This document shows positions 22,237-31,975 of a stretch of 64,000 bases of DNA, in pieces. Within the stretch, counting starts at the first letter, position 1. Every line of letters starts with the position of its first letter. The translations under genes were made by a program, and so were the position numbers. The stretch is from contig BSBM01000871.1 of the NCBI GenBank assembly GCA_027924585.1, positions 1,511,001 to 1,575,000 of the forward strand. The letters are read 5' to 3'. The stretch is from Larix kaempferi (Eukaryota > Streptophyta > Pinopsida > Pinales > Pinaceae). Below the pieces are notes generated by a model. That model did not search any database, was not told the DNA's origin, and saw nothing but the letters and a program-made list of their open reading frames with translations.

Positions 22237-22665
22237 TTACATGGTGTGATTGATATGCCAATCTAGGATGTTGTTGGCCATTTGGTCTACAACACTATTT
22301 TGGGCCCTGGGGACATGTGTGAATGTGATGGATTCAAACTGTCGACTGAGTTGTTTTGTGTGCAGGAATTTTCTAAAAAGGCCGGGATCACGCACCTGGT
22401 AGCAGTTGTTGAGCTGGGAGACAAGTAGCTAAGAGTCAAGGAACACATGAAGGTGACATATGCCCATTTGGAGGGCAGCAGTCAAGAGACCGGTCACAGC
22501 ATCATACTCTGCCTGGTTATTGGTAGCAGCGCCTATACATATTTCGTCAAGGTGAATCATCTCGTTGGAAGGGGAGTACAAGACCCATGCTGCAGAAGCC
22601 AGGTTGGGAGACCAGCGGCTTGCGCCATCAGCGAAACCAGTGTAATAAGGTGGAAGATGGTCCAT
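22237..22665 (-). pseudogene. Second (archaeal-type) RNase H of El-4
   Basis: A 143-codon frame from an ATG at 22665 with one TAG at 22429-22431. It is a second RNase H besides the one fused to RT. The four acidic catalytic positions can be seen: Asp in GFADGASR, Glu in TNNQAEYDA, Asp in HVFLDS and Asp in NSVVDQMAN. Acquisition of an extra archaeal-type RNase H near the integrase is a known property of Tat-lineage elements. It is in a different frame from pol, 104 bases after the pol stop, and minus-strand TTTCAG precedes its ATG. The TAG falls one codon after the third catalytic Asp and would abolish activity. Confidence 0.8.
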
Positions 22666-22768
22666 CTGAAATCATGCAGAAATGATGAATGTAAGATGAT
22701 GGTAAAAAATGTGAAAAACAAAAAGAGAGCAAACTGTACAATACGGACCAACGAGGTCGCGGTGTCAT

Positions 22769-24277
22769 TTACGGGTAAAAATGCTTAAGATACAACCCAT
22801 TACAGGGGTTGCGCAAAGGATGGCCTTCGGAGTCAGCTAAGATGTATGCCCCCTTGCTGAGGCAGGTCTTTACGATGTAAGGGCCTTGCCACATGGATTC
22901 AAACTTCCCTTTCCCAGTTTTGTCATGGGCTTGGTCATAGGCGAGGACGAGGTCCCCTTCATGGAAAGTTCGAGGGTGAACATGTTTGTCATAACCGGCT
23001 TTGGAGCGGTTCTTGGCAGCTTCAATGTTCTGGAGAGTGGCACGACGGTCTTCATCAGCTTGTTCAAGTGTCAGCAGACGCTGCTCGAGGGGGGAGGTGT
23101 CAGGGAGAAGCTCAACGGCGATCTGTAAGGAAGGAATCTGACACTCGATGGGGAGAACAGAATCTACACCGTGAATGAGATGAAATGGTGTAAAACTAGT
23201 AGCGGTCTTGGTGGAAGTACGGTAAGCCCATAAGGCAGGGAACAGCATGTGGTGCCAATTGGACTTATGCTTGTCAACCGTTCGTTGGAGGATGGTTTTG
23301 AGAATTTTATTGATGGCCTCTACTTGACCATTCCCTTGGGGGTAGTAAGCAGAGGAAAATTGGTGTTCATATTTGAGGAGGGTGGATAACTCACGCCAGA
23401 TGGCATCTTCGAAGTGGGAACCGTGGTCAGAGACTAACTGCTTAGGAACCCCGAATCGGGCGATGACATGGTTGAAAAAGAATCGGGCAGCAGTGTCGGT
23501 GGTACAATTGAAGGTAGGCATGGCTTCCGCCCATTTGGTGAAGTAATCAACAGCGACAATGATATATTTGTGGCTGTTGGCAGACTGGGGTCTACATTCC
23601 ATGAAGTGTATGGCCCACTTACAAAAGGGACCAACGGTGACGACTGGGTGTAACGGAGCAGGAGGTGTCCGGGCCTTGGGGGAAAAAAGTTGGCAGTTAT
23701 GACAGTGTTTGACCGCAGTGATGTAGTCGATGAAAAGTGTGGGCCAGAAGTATCCGGCGCGGACAACCTTTTGGGCAGTGGCCATCCCTGAGAAATGGCC
23801 TCCGCAGGCACCGCTATGACAGTCATTAAGGACATGTTCAGCTTCCGCGTGTGTAAGGAAACGACGAAGAATTGTGTCAACCCCGCGCCGGTAAAGGACA
23901 TCGCCTAAGAGGAGATACCGAGAGGCCTGGTGACGGATGCAACGGCGTCCATTACGGGTGACTTTGGGTCTGAACTTCTGCGTGCGCAGGTATAGTAATA
24001 TATCACCGTACCATGGGTCATCAGACGAGATAGTGAAGAGGTGATTGTCGGGTAACTCGTCGGAGATTTGTTTGGCCGGGAGAAGGGTGGGGAGATCAGT
24101 AATGAGCTGGGCAAGCGCGAGGGCTTTAGTGCTCTTAGGTGTTTTGAAGGTAAGGTCATACTCCTGGAGGATAATGACCCATTTAGCAACACGACCTTGC
24201 AGGAGCCGTCGGTTTAGAAGATATACCATGGGGTTAGAGTCGGCGACGACTGTGGTATGACTCATTAAGATATAGTG
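22769..24277 (-). pseudogene. El-4 RNase H end and integrase
   Basis: The frame continues from RT after a TGA at 24278. It holds the end of RNase H (VVADSNPMVYLL, GRVAKWVIILQEYDL), the HHCC zinc-binding part (CHSGACGGHF...CHNC), the integrase core and a C-terminal part with FHEGDLVL and MWQGPYIV. Core motifs are SDHGSHF with the second Asp and GQVEAIN with the Glu. The first catalytic Asp is replaced by His (KWAIHFME, codon near 23606), so the enzyme should be inactive even apart from stops. The protein ends at KHFYP and there is no chromodomain. Confidence 0.85.
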
Positions 24278-26398
24278 TCACAATTTTTGGACGGAAAAAA
24301 CCACTGCTAGGGAAAGTCTCTCCTCGTATGGGTAACGTAAGGGTGGACCAGACAAGGTCTGGCTGACGTAGTAAATGACGTGCTCCTGGTGAGAAGCGTC
24401 TTCTTGAACTAAGACTCCAGATACGGCATGTTCGGACGCCGAAACGTAAAGGATGAAGTCTTGTGTGAAATCCGGAGGGGAAATCAGAGGGGCTTGGGTG
24501 AGAGATTTCTTGAGGGCTCCGAATGCAGCTTCTGCTTGCTCATCCCAGATGAAGGGTACGTGGGTACGGAGCAGGCGCAAGAAACCGTGAACGGTTGTGG
24601 CGTAATTCGGAACGAAGCGTCGAAGGAAATTGGATTGCCCCTGCAAACTTTGGATCTGCCGGAGCGTGCGAGGAGAGGGAAGGTCCAAAATGGCTTGGAC
24701 TTTCAGGGGATCAACAGTAATTCCTTTCTGGGAAACAATAAAACCCAACAATCGGCCTGCAGGAACGCAAAAAACACACTTGTGTGGGTTCAAGCGGATT
24801 TGATATTTGTGACAACGCAGAAATACTTGCTGAAGGTCGTTAAGGTGGTCGAATCGTTTCCGGGAACGAGCTGTAAGGTCATCAAGGTAGACTAGCAGGA
24901 TATGTACCAAGTCGTGGAAGCAGTAGGTCATGGCCCGCTGGAAGGTGGCACCAGCATTTTTGAGGCCAAAAGGCATGACGCGGTAGGAAAAGGTGCCCCA
25001 TGGGGTAGTAAAGGCAGTTTTGTACTGGTCTTCCTTACGGATCTGAATCTGGTTGTATCCGGAAAAACCATCCATGAAGGAGAGGACTTCATGCCCCGCA
25101 CACGCATCAATGAGCTGGTCAATGAATGGCGTGGGGAAATTGTCCTTGGGACAAGCACGGTTTAAGTCACGGAAGTCAGTGCATACTCGAATGGTGCCTT
25201 GTTTTTTGTTAACGGGAACGGGGTTTGAAACCCAGGTGGTATAGGCAGGATAAATGAACCCTGCCTTGCGCAGCTTCTCAATCTCGGCTTTAATAGCTGG
25301 GAGCTTGGAAGGATGAATGGGGCGTTGCTTCTGACGGACGGGGGGTACATCAGGCCATGTGTCAATGTGGTGTTCGATAATGGCGGGGTCAAGACCAGGC
25401 ATCTCTGTATAGGACCAGGCAAAGACATCACAGAATTCTCGGAAGAGTTTTCTGTACTCCTCAATCTCTTGTTCACTGCAGGAGGCTCCTAAGGCAATGC
25501 ATTCATTGACGCCAGGGGGGTCAGAGATATCTATGTAGATGACGGGTGAGATGTTGGCCATGTTACCCTCCTCGAAGGCGTCAGGAGCAGGAATAGGGTC
25601 CTTGAACCAGTCGACCTTGGTGGGGAGGAAGTCTTTGGACTCAACTGTGAATTGGGTAGCTGTGCTAGAGGAGGATGCTTCTGGGATAAAATAGGAACGG
25701 TGGTGCATGTCATCCCAGGGGTAATCCGGGGCAGTAAGGGCCTCAAGAACTTCCTCATCAGTACGGAAAGTTTGCGTCGTCAAATCGGTTGACGAGGGGG
25801 TAGTGGTTGAGGAAATCATATAGATGATATTAACCTCTCCAGAAGGGGGAGAAACCGGGGGGTATATTTCCTCAATGGTAGGTGGTGCCGTCTCAAGATC
25901 CAGATTGTTCATCTCATAGAGAGCTGCTCTGTAATCCGGGAGATCGGGACAATGATGTGAGTAATGCCCGTAAATACCGCATATGGCGCAGGGGTGGTTG
26001 GTACGTAGGGACTTATCTTTAGGCTTGGGAGTGGGGTTTAGTTCGACAGTTGGGATGTTAGGGTCATCGTCGAGCATCTGCATGTGCTTCTGTAATGCGG
26101 GTAACTGTGGGCATTGGTGGGTCGCATGGACCAACTCGTCGCACAGCGAGAATTTGGGAGGAGCACGAAATACTGGAGGGTTTTTTACTATCTTGGGAGG
26201 TGGCACAGTAGTGTAAGGTTGTGGTCCTCTGCCCCCAGTGGGTTTGGGAGTAGGAGGGGGAGTCGTGGAGGATGAAGGGGTAGAGACACCGGGAGGTGGC
26301 TGAGTGGTAGTAGCCATGGGTTGCACCGGTTGGAGGACGACGTCTGGTGTCGGCGGGCGAACGGGAGGCAAAAGATACCATACAGGTAATCCTAAAGT
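24278..26398 (-). pseudogene. El-4 reverse transcriptase and RNase H start
   Basis: In frame with the neighbours, between a TGA at 26399 and a TGA at 24278. The first third is a proline-rich linker with a CCHC box CAICGIYGHYSHHC, a near copy of the nucleocapsid knuckle upstream. Then come MPGLDPAIIEHHID, the RT palm (FSYRVMPFGLKNAGATF), the catalytic YLDD box at 24879-24890 and the start of RNase H (ILYVSASEHAVSGVLVQ, with Ser in the place usually held by the first catalytic Asp). The RT core looks intact. The TGA at 24278 lies in the QKL.HY motif of RNase H. Confidence 0.85.
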
Positions 26399-27712
26399 TC
26401 ACCCGAGGAGACTAAGGGTAGCCATGACTGGGGCGCTTACTACTCCCGATGGAGGGACTAGGAAGGGGATCGTATGGATAGGTGTAACACCAATGTGGCT
26501 AGGTACCAATGGTGGCTTAGGAAACAACGGTGGTTGATTGTTGGGTGGTTGGTTGTCGTGGGACAAAGTACATAAGTCAGACACTTTGGGCGTAGATGAC
26601 GGGGGAGGAATGGATTGAAAGGTGGAGGTCATCGGCGCGTCTGAGTAGACTCCAGGCCCCGTAGAGGAAACAAACGAGGTGGTGGCACGAGAAATAGGTT
26701 GTTCAACCATGGGGAGAACATTTTCAGGTGCCGCGGGAGCATTGGGATCATAGTAGGTGAGCTGGTCAACCTTAACCACACGTCCCTCATGGGGGAACAT
26801 CATGGTGCGAAAGACGGAAGAGGCAACTGCCCGCATGGCATACATGTAGCTGCAGCCAAGTAAAAGGTTATAATCCAATTGGGCATTGATTACCTCAATG
26901 TCGATAAGGACGGTTTTACCACCTAACTGGACGGGGACATTGGCTAGGAGGCCTTGGGGCTGAGCCGAACGACCGTCGTAGGCGCGTAATGCAATGGTGG
27001 ACTGCTGGAGAGTTGCGGATCCCAACTTCTGCCACACAAACGTAGACATGACGCATGTGGAGGCATTTTCATCGATGATGCATCGATGGATGACAAGATT
27101 CCGAATGGAAACGGAAACTTGGAATGCTAGGGTGGAAGGCAGGCGAGGTTCAGACTGGTCTAAATCAAATGCCATCAAATTCGAATCATTTGGGTCAATC
27201 CCCCCAATGGCGGAGAGTAAAGTCTTGCACTGGTAAGGGCAGTTCTTCAAGACTTCTAATGCAGACATGGCTGTGGGAGATTGGGCTAGGTCGTCTACAA
27301 TGTTGTAGTTTGACGCAGCGCGCGCATTGGGGTTATTGTTTATACGGCGAAGTGGGAAACGAGGGGCCTTGGGAGCGCCATCTAGTGGAGGTGGAGGAAT
27401 ACGTAACGCTTGATCGGTGGGATGAGCGTTAGTAGGTTTATCAGTGGGAGGTACGTCAGTGGTGGAGCCATACTGGTTCCGACGAGTCTGGAGGTTGACG
27501 TCAGCGGATGACATCATCAACAAGTGGTGAGTTCCCGCGTCAAACATGGGTTGATCGGGAGAAGCGTACGTGATTTGCTGTTGGGGTTGCACGTTGGCTT
27601 GAGGGGGAGCCAACGGCTGAGTGTTCACGATGCCTTGGGTTGGTAATGGGTTTTGCAGCACCAACGGTGTCTGCTGAGGTTGGGGGGGGTTAGGAGGCGC
27701 CTGAGGAGCTGC
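26399..27712 (-). pseudogene. El-4 aspartic protease region
   Basis: Same frame as gag and RT, bounded by a TAG at 27713 and a TGA at 26399. The retropepsin part has VIHRCIIDENASTCVMST, where IDENAS stands for the D-[ST]-G-type site (Tat elements usually have DEGAS), followed by LDYNLLLGCSYMYAM. The catalytic Asp is kept and Gly is replaced by Asn. N- and C-terminal parts are proline- and glutamine-rich. Confidence 0.75.
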
Positions 27713-27715
27713 CTA

Positions 27716-28183
27716 CCCTTGGCGGTGGGCATCGTCAACCCAGAGTTGTCGTGCTCGCTCCAAGTGTGGGCAAGCATGTGTGTAGTGGCCATATACCCCG
27801 CAAATAGAACAAGGATGGTTTGTTCGCAGATTGGGGTTTTTAGCCTGCTTGGGCGGGCGATCAAGGTTTTGGTTAGCAGGGGCTGCATTATTATTATCGG
27901 GGGGGTTCGCCGGTTGCCCAGCTTGGTCTGCAGGTTGGTTGTTCCCCCGATTACGGCCCTTGCCGCGGTTCTGTTGACCCTGGTTGCGTTGGTTGTTCTG
28001 GTTTTGCTGCGGGTTTTGTTGGGCGTAAACTTGCCCTTGGGCAGCAGGTGGATTCTGAGGTTGCGCAGGTGCGGGAGCAGGCTGCGGTGGATGGTATGCA
28101 GGTTGAGGCTGAGCAGTTGCAGCAACTTGAGGGGGTTGCTGATATGGCTGCGGAGCAGGTTGTGGGTTTGCCGCAGGGGCTGC
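27716..28183 (-). pseudogene. El-4 nucleocapsid: Pro/Gln-rich tract and zinc knuckle
   Basis: Between two TAG codons in the gag frame. A Pro/Gln/Ala-rich tract passes into an Asn/Gln/Arg-rich basic stretch and then the zinc knuckle CSICGVYGHYTHAC (C-X2-C-X4-H-X4-C) at about 27775-27820. The knuckle would bind genomic RNA. A similar knuckle occurs again downstream of the protease. Confidence 0.75.
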
Positions 28184-29716
28184 CTATGGTGGATAATAAG
28201 TGGGTTTGTCTTGTGAAGGCGTAGGAGCTGGGGCAGCCTGCTGATGGTAGTAAGGCTGAGGTGCGACTGGGGGGGAATAAGCGGGAGTCGCATGACCGAA
28301 GCATTGAGGAGGACATGAGGGTCCATGGTGGTGGTGATGTGTCATGGGAGCATACGAGTTGGTTGCTCCAGACTGTGAGGTAGCCCGCGAAAGGTCGGGG
28401 CCAGGGGTAGGACGTGCTATGGAAAATGGTTGAGGATGCGAAGAAACACGGCCAATGATATCGTCTGTAGCGTGGGATGCCCCCGGCGCATCGTAGTGGG
28501 AGGACTCACCGCGAGGGGCGTAAGGTATAATGGTATAAAGGTAACCTGACTGGGCGTAAATGAGGTCGAACTGTTGGGCCTTAAGGATGGCCTCTTCTTC
28601 AGACTGGGGTCTTTCTGATGCCACATCCTTAGCAATAACAGGGAGAAGGGATTTAAGGAACCAATCTAGGAAGATGCGGTCGTCTAGTTTGATCTTGCAT
28701 AAGCTACGGCGTCGACGCCACTCATGGATGTGGTCCGTGATATGGGTAGCCGTGTTTTGTCTACAAGATAGGAGGATCTCAACGCCTGCGTCATAGCGGA
28801 CAGGCAACTGGAAGAACTGCAGGAAGGTCAAGGCAAGGGAGGCAAAGGTGGCATGGGTCCCATGAGGTTGCTCGATATACCACTTGGCTGCAGAGCCAGT
28901 GAAGGTGCGCTGTAAGAGACGGAGGCGAACAGAGTCATCCACTATGGAGTTGGAGGAACACCATAGGTGGAAAGACATGATATGGTTTTGGGGGTCCTCA
29001 CCGGCCTTGCCCTCGAACTTAGGGATGTCAGAGGGGAGCTTGGTAGGCATATGAGGCCATGTAGGGTCGTGTCGAATAGGATCATTGGTCAATCTGGCTA
29101 GGTCAGGTAGGTTGAGGCTAGCCATGAATGGAAAACTGGAAGAAGGATGTGACACAGTAGTGGGTTGGACCAAGTTGGGGCCAATGCCCCCAAGTGGAGG
29201 GACAGGATTTGGGATGGTGCCCCCAAGTGGGGGAACTAAGGTGGTGGAGGATGGTCCAGCACCACCATGGGTAGTGTGAGCCACTAATGTAGTGGGGATA
29301 GGGATTCCCGCTGCGGGAATAGGTACCGTGAGGGGAACGGTAGATGAGGGTCCCATGGAGGGCATACCCAAAACAGGTGTAGTAACTGGTGTAGTGGTGG
29401 ATGTGCCACCAATGGTCCCTATAACAAAAGGATTGGAAGTCGTGCCAGCCATGGGGCTAGTAGGGGCAGTGTAAATAGGGTTCTTAGACTCTTCGTCAGA
29501 ATCGGAGGTAAAGTAAGGAGCGTCAATATCTGGTGACGGAGTCCTATGTCGCTGACGAGTGGAGTCAAGTGACAAGGCTCTAGATCTGTGATGAGTGGTA
29601 TCAACGGATGATGATCGGAATCTATGACGGGTGGTGTCAAGAGAACCGTGCTGTGGGGGCTCGCCCTTGAGGCGCCGAGAATGTCTCGGGGACTCAATGG
29701 TGACGGATGGTGTCAA
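28184..29716 (-). CDS. El-4 Gag, capsid part
   Basis: A 510-codon open frame. The N-terminus (residues 20-65) repeats a basic 13-residue motif of the type DTTRHRFRSSSVD three times. A Pro/Thr/Gly-rich region follows, then the capsid-like core (about residues 210-400) with IPKFEGKAGEDPQNHI, SAAKWYIEQ, DWFLKSLLPVIAKDVASE and QQFDLIYAQSGYLY. No ATG occurs in the open frame before about residue 88; the frame opens at a TTG. Minus-strand CTCACCTCAACCCACAG just upstream resembles a splice acceptor, so the true first exon may lie in the leader. Confidence 0.8.
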   Translation of the reverse strand: MTPSVTIESPRHSRRLKGEPPQHGSLDTTRHRFRSSSVDTTHHRSRALSLDSTRQRHRTPSPDIDAPYFTSDSDEESKNPIYTAPTSPMAGTTSNPFVIGTIGGTSTTTPVTTPVLGMPSMGPSSTVPLTVPIPAAGIPIPTTLVAHTTHGGAGPSSTTLVPPLGGTIPNPVPPLGGIGPNLVQPTTVSHPSSSFPFMASLNLPDLARLTNDPIRHDPTWPHMPTKLPSDIPKFEGKAGEDPQNHIMSFHLWCSSNSIVDDSVRLRLLQRTFTGSAAKWYIEQPHGTHATFASLALTFLQFFQLPVRYDAGVEILLSCRQNTATHITDHIHEWRRRRSLCKIKLDDRIFLDWFLKSLLPVIAKDVASERPQSEEEAILKAQQFDLIYAQSGYLYTIIPYAPRGESSHYDAPGASHATDDIIGRVSSHPQPFSIARPTPGPDLSRATSQSGATNSYAPMTHHHHHGPSCPPQCFGHATPAYSPPVAPQPYYHQQAAPAPTPSQDKPTYYPP

Positions 29717-30795
29717 ATCTCTGTGGGTTGAGGTGAGTAGAAAAACAGCTCAAAAACCATAATGCAACCGAGTGTGCAGAAGGAGAGCTAAAAAACAAGG
29801 CACTCAGGACAACAACCAACTCAAAACACCCACTGCAACAGCTGTGCTACAATAGGTGGAGTAACAACAAAGATGGTCAGAATACCAACAAGCAGCAGGT
29901 TTCCTAGAAACATAAAATGGTGGACTCACTAGACCAAAGGGAGGTAAAGGAGCATGCAAACACCTAGCTAAAAGTATTCTGACTCAACTAAACATATCCT
30001 CTGCAAGGTGATGAAATCCAAGTCAGACAATATGAGTAGAAAAGCCAAGTGGCTATGATATCCCCCTACCGGGAGGGACACCGGGTAGTCAATCCTAGAA
30101 GAATGGAAACTAAGATACCCCGTTCATGACACGTCCAGAAAGGTGAATCTGCCGTTTAGTTCGTTGACCGCAATACCCCTATACAGGGATATCCCGCGAA
30201 CTGCGAAAGGTAGCCCTTCAGTTACTGAATGGAGTGCGGTATTCCACTCAGGCCTCCGGAACCAGTCTCCCGACTTCAACCCTCCTAAGGGAGAGGCCCT
30301 CTGATAAACTGGTCGTGACCATGCCAAAAAGTACTAGGGGATTTTGGTTCCCTATTTGGGCAACAACTATGTCTCAAGTGAAATAACCGAGGGGTGTTAT
30401 TGGAAGCCTATCCCCCCGATCCTACCTAACTACAATGATTCTTTTGTGTTCCCCAAGTGGGGTTAGAATGTTGGTTCAATTAGGTACTTTTTAAGGCTCA
30501 CTTGATTTATGTGACAGAGTGTGTGCTCGTGAGGTGATGAACCCAAAATAGAAGTGCCACAAGGGGGGCAACTTCCAACTATCAATAATACTGAAATTGA
30601 AACTTTCACTTGCAAAATTTTCTGATTTTAAAAATACTGAAATTTTAAAAGAATTCTGTAAAGGGAACAGAAATTATGTTGCAGAAAGGCTATAAGGAAG
30701 TGGGACTGCAGGTAGGACAGAGGGCTGTTCAGATGCAGACAATATTGCAGCAAAAAGGGGCTGGGCTCAAAGTAGGGAAAAAATGCAGAAATCAG
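29717..30795 (-). other. El-4 5' leader
   Basis: About 1.1 kb between gag and the 32-bp array. No ORF of note. Includes a possible splice acceptor at about 29721. Confidence 0.6.
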
Positions 30796-31160
30796 ACCGC
30801 GGGTTGGTGGCGAATCGGAACAGGCGGACCGCGGGTTTGAGGGAAACAGACGCGGTCAGGTCGCGGCTTTCGGGCGAACAGATGCGGTCGGGACGCAGGA
30901 AACAGGGTGAAAGACGCAGTCGGGTCGCGGTAAAGAGGCTGACAAACGCGGTCGGGACGCGGGAAAGCGGCTGAAAGCCGCAGTCGGGACGCGGGAAAAT
31001 GGCCGACAGGCGCAGTCAGATCGCAGCAAACAGGTTGATTAGCCGCGGTCGGATCGCAGGTAACAGACTTGAATCCGCCGGCGGGGCGTCGGAAATAGTC
31101 TGAGAGCCGCGGTCGGGTCGCAGGTAAGGGCCTGAAATACGCGGTCGGGACGCGACTGCA
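30796..31160. repeat. 32-bp GC-rich tandem array in the El-4 leader
   Basis: About ten units, most exactly 32 bases, each beginning GC(G/A)GTCGGGACGCGG or a close variant, in an otherwise AT-rich leader. Two or three units are 29-35 bases. Units resemble those of the 34-bp array at 20165-20441 in the GCGGT core and the CTGAAAGCC/CTGACAGGC end, but the second half-site is direct (GCGG...GCGG) and not inverted. Confidence 0.9.
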
Positions 31161-31228
31161 GAGGGAAAATACGCAGTATGCGGCGGCCGAAAGGGAAAAA
31201 ATTTTAAAGACGGAAACCAGAAATTCAA

Positions 31229-31246
31229 AATCTAGGGGAGTCGCCA
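31229..31246 (-). other. El-4 primer-binding site (tRNA-Arg-type)
   Basis: On the minus strand TGGCGACTCCCCTAGA, four bases from the LTR. TGGCGACTCC is the usual start of the Tat/Ogre primer site, complementary to tRNA-Arg. Confidence 0.85.
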
Positions 31247-31250
31247 AAAC

Positions 31251-31975
31251 TATAGCTAGGGTTTTACCCCTAGCTTGTGCAAATGGGCACCTACTAAGGA
31301 GAATGAACTCCTTAGTAGCAGTTCAGTAAATGTAAATTATTTAAGCTAAAACAAAAATGAAAAAAGTACTTTAAACATTGCATGAAACATAAACAACAAA
31401 TTTAGATAATGGTTTTGTATTGATATTACCTCCAATGTGGAGGTTGATGAAGCCCTTGCAATGACCAAGAGGGTTGCTCCAAGCTCCAAAGTGCTCCTTC
31501 TCTTTCTCCAATGGTGGGAATGGGCCAAAGGTGGCTCTCAAGGTGAAAGTAGTTCAATGGTGAACTAGGGTTTCGAGAGAGATTTTGGCAGAGTAAGGGT
31601 GCTTGTGATTGTGGATATGGAATAAGGGATCTCCATCACCTATTTATAGTTTTTTGGTGGTGGAGTGCTGACCCATGGTTTTAGGAAACACATGGTTTTG
31701 GGCAGCTGTATAGGGTTTTTTCCTCCTTTTCCTCATTATTTTATATTTTTTATTCCCTTTTTAGGGGATTTTTGCTATTTTTGGAGGAAAAGGGGGTTTT
31801 TTTAGCCTTTTTGAGGCTATTTTGAGGGTTTTGTGGCCTTTTGGAGGCATTTTAGGCCTTTTGGAGGCTTTTTTAATGAAATTTTTGGGATTTCAATGGA
31901 AATATGGTAGAAAAATGGACAAATGAGCCATGTAATGTGGTAGATGAGGTAGTGAACACTTTTTGGGTGTTAACA
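31251..31975 (-). repeat. El-4 5' LTR
   Basis: 725 bp, three substitutions and one extra T compared with the other LTR. Its gag-proximal terminal dinucleotide is TA in place of TG on the plus strand. TATA box (minus) at 31641-31649. Confidence 0.95.

Larger units (their letters stand above)
16690..31975 (-). mobile_element. El-4: young Tat-lineage LTR retrotransposon, 15.3 kb
   Basis: Complete element with two LTRs (16690-17413 and 31251-31975), a tRNA-Arg-type primer site, a polypurine tract and a perfect 5-bp target duplication TTTTC (16685-16689 and 31976-31980). The LTRs differ by three A/G changes and one base insertion. Order on the minus strand: leader with 32-bp array, gag, protease, RT, RNase H, integrase, second RNase H, then an antisense gene and a repeat-rich 3' region. 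Length, primer and second RNase H fit the Tat group. It sits inside the related El-3. Confidence 0.95.

Noticed and set aside
27653-28216. 187-codon plus-strand ORF opposite the El-4 nucleocapsid
   Set aside because: It is the mirror of a Pro/Gln-rich repetitive tract; composition alone explains the open frame.
20165-31160. CRISPR-like regularly spaced repeats in the two GC-rich arrays
   Set aside because: The units are contiguous with no unique spacers, and the setting is a plant retrotransposon.
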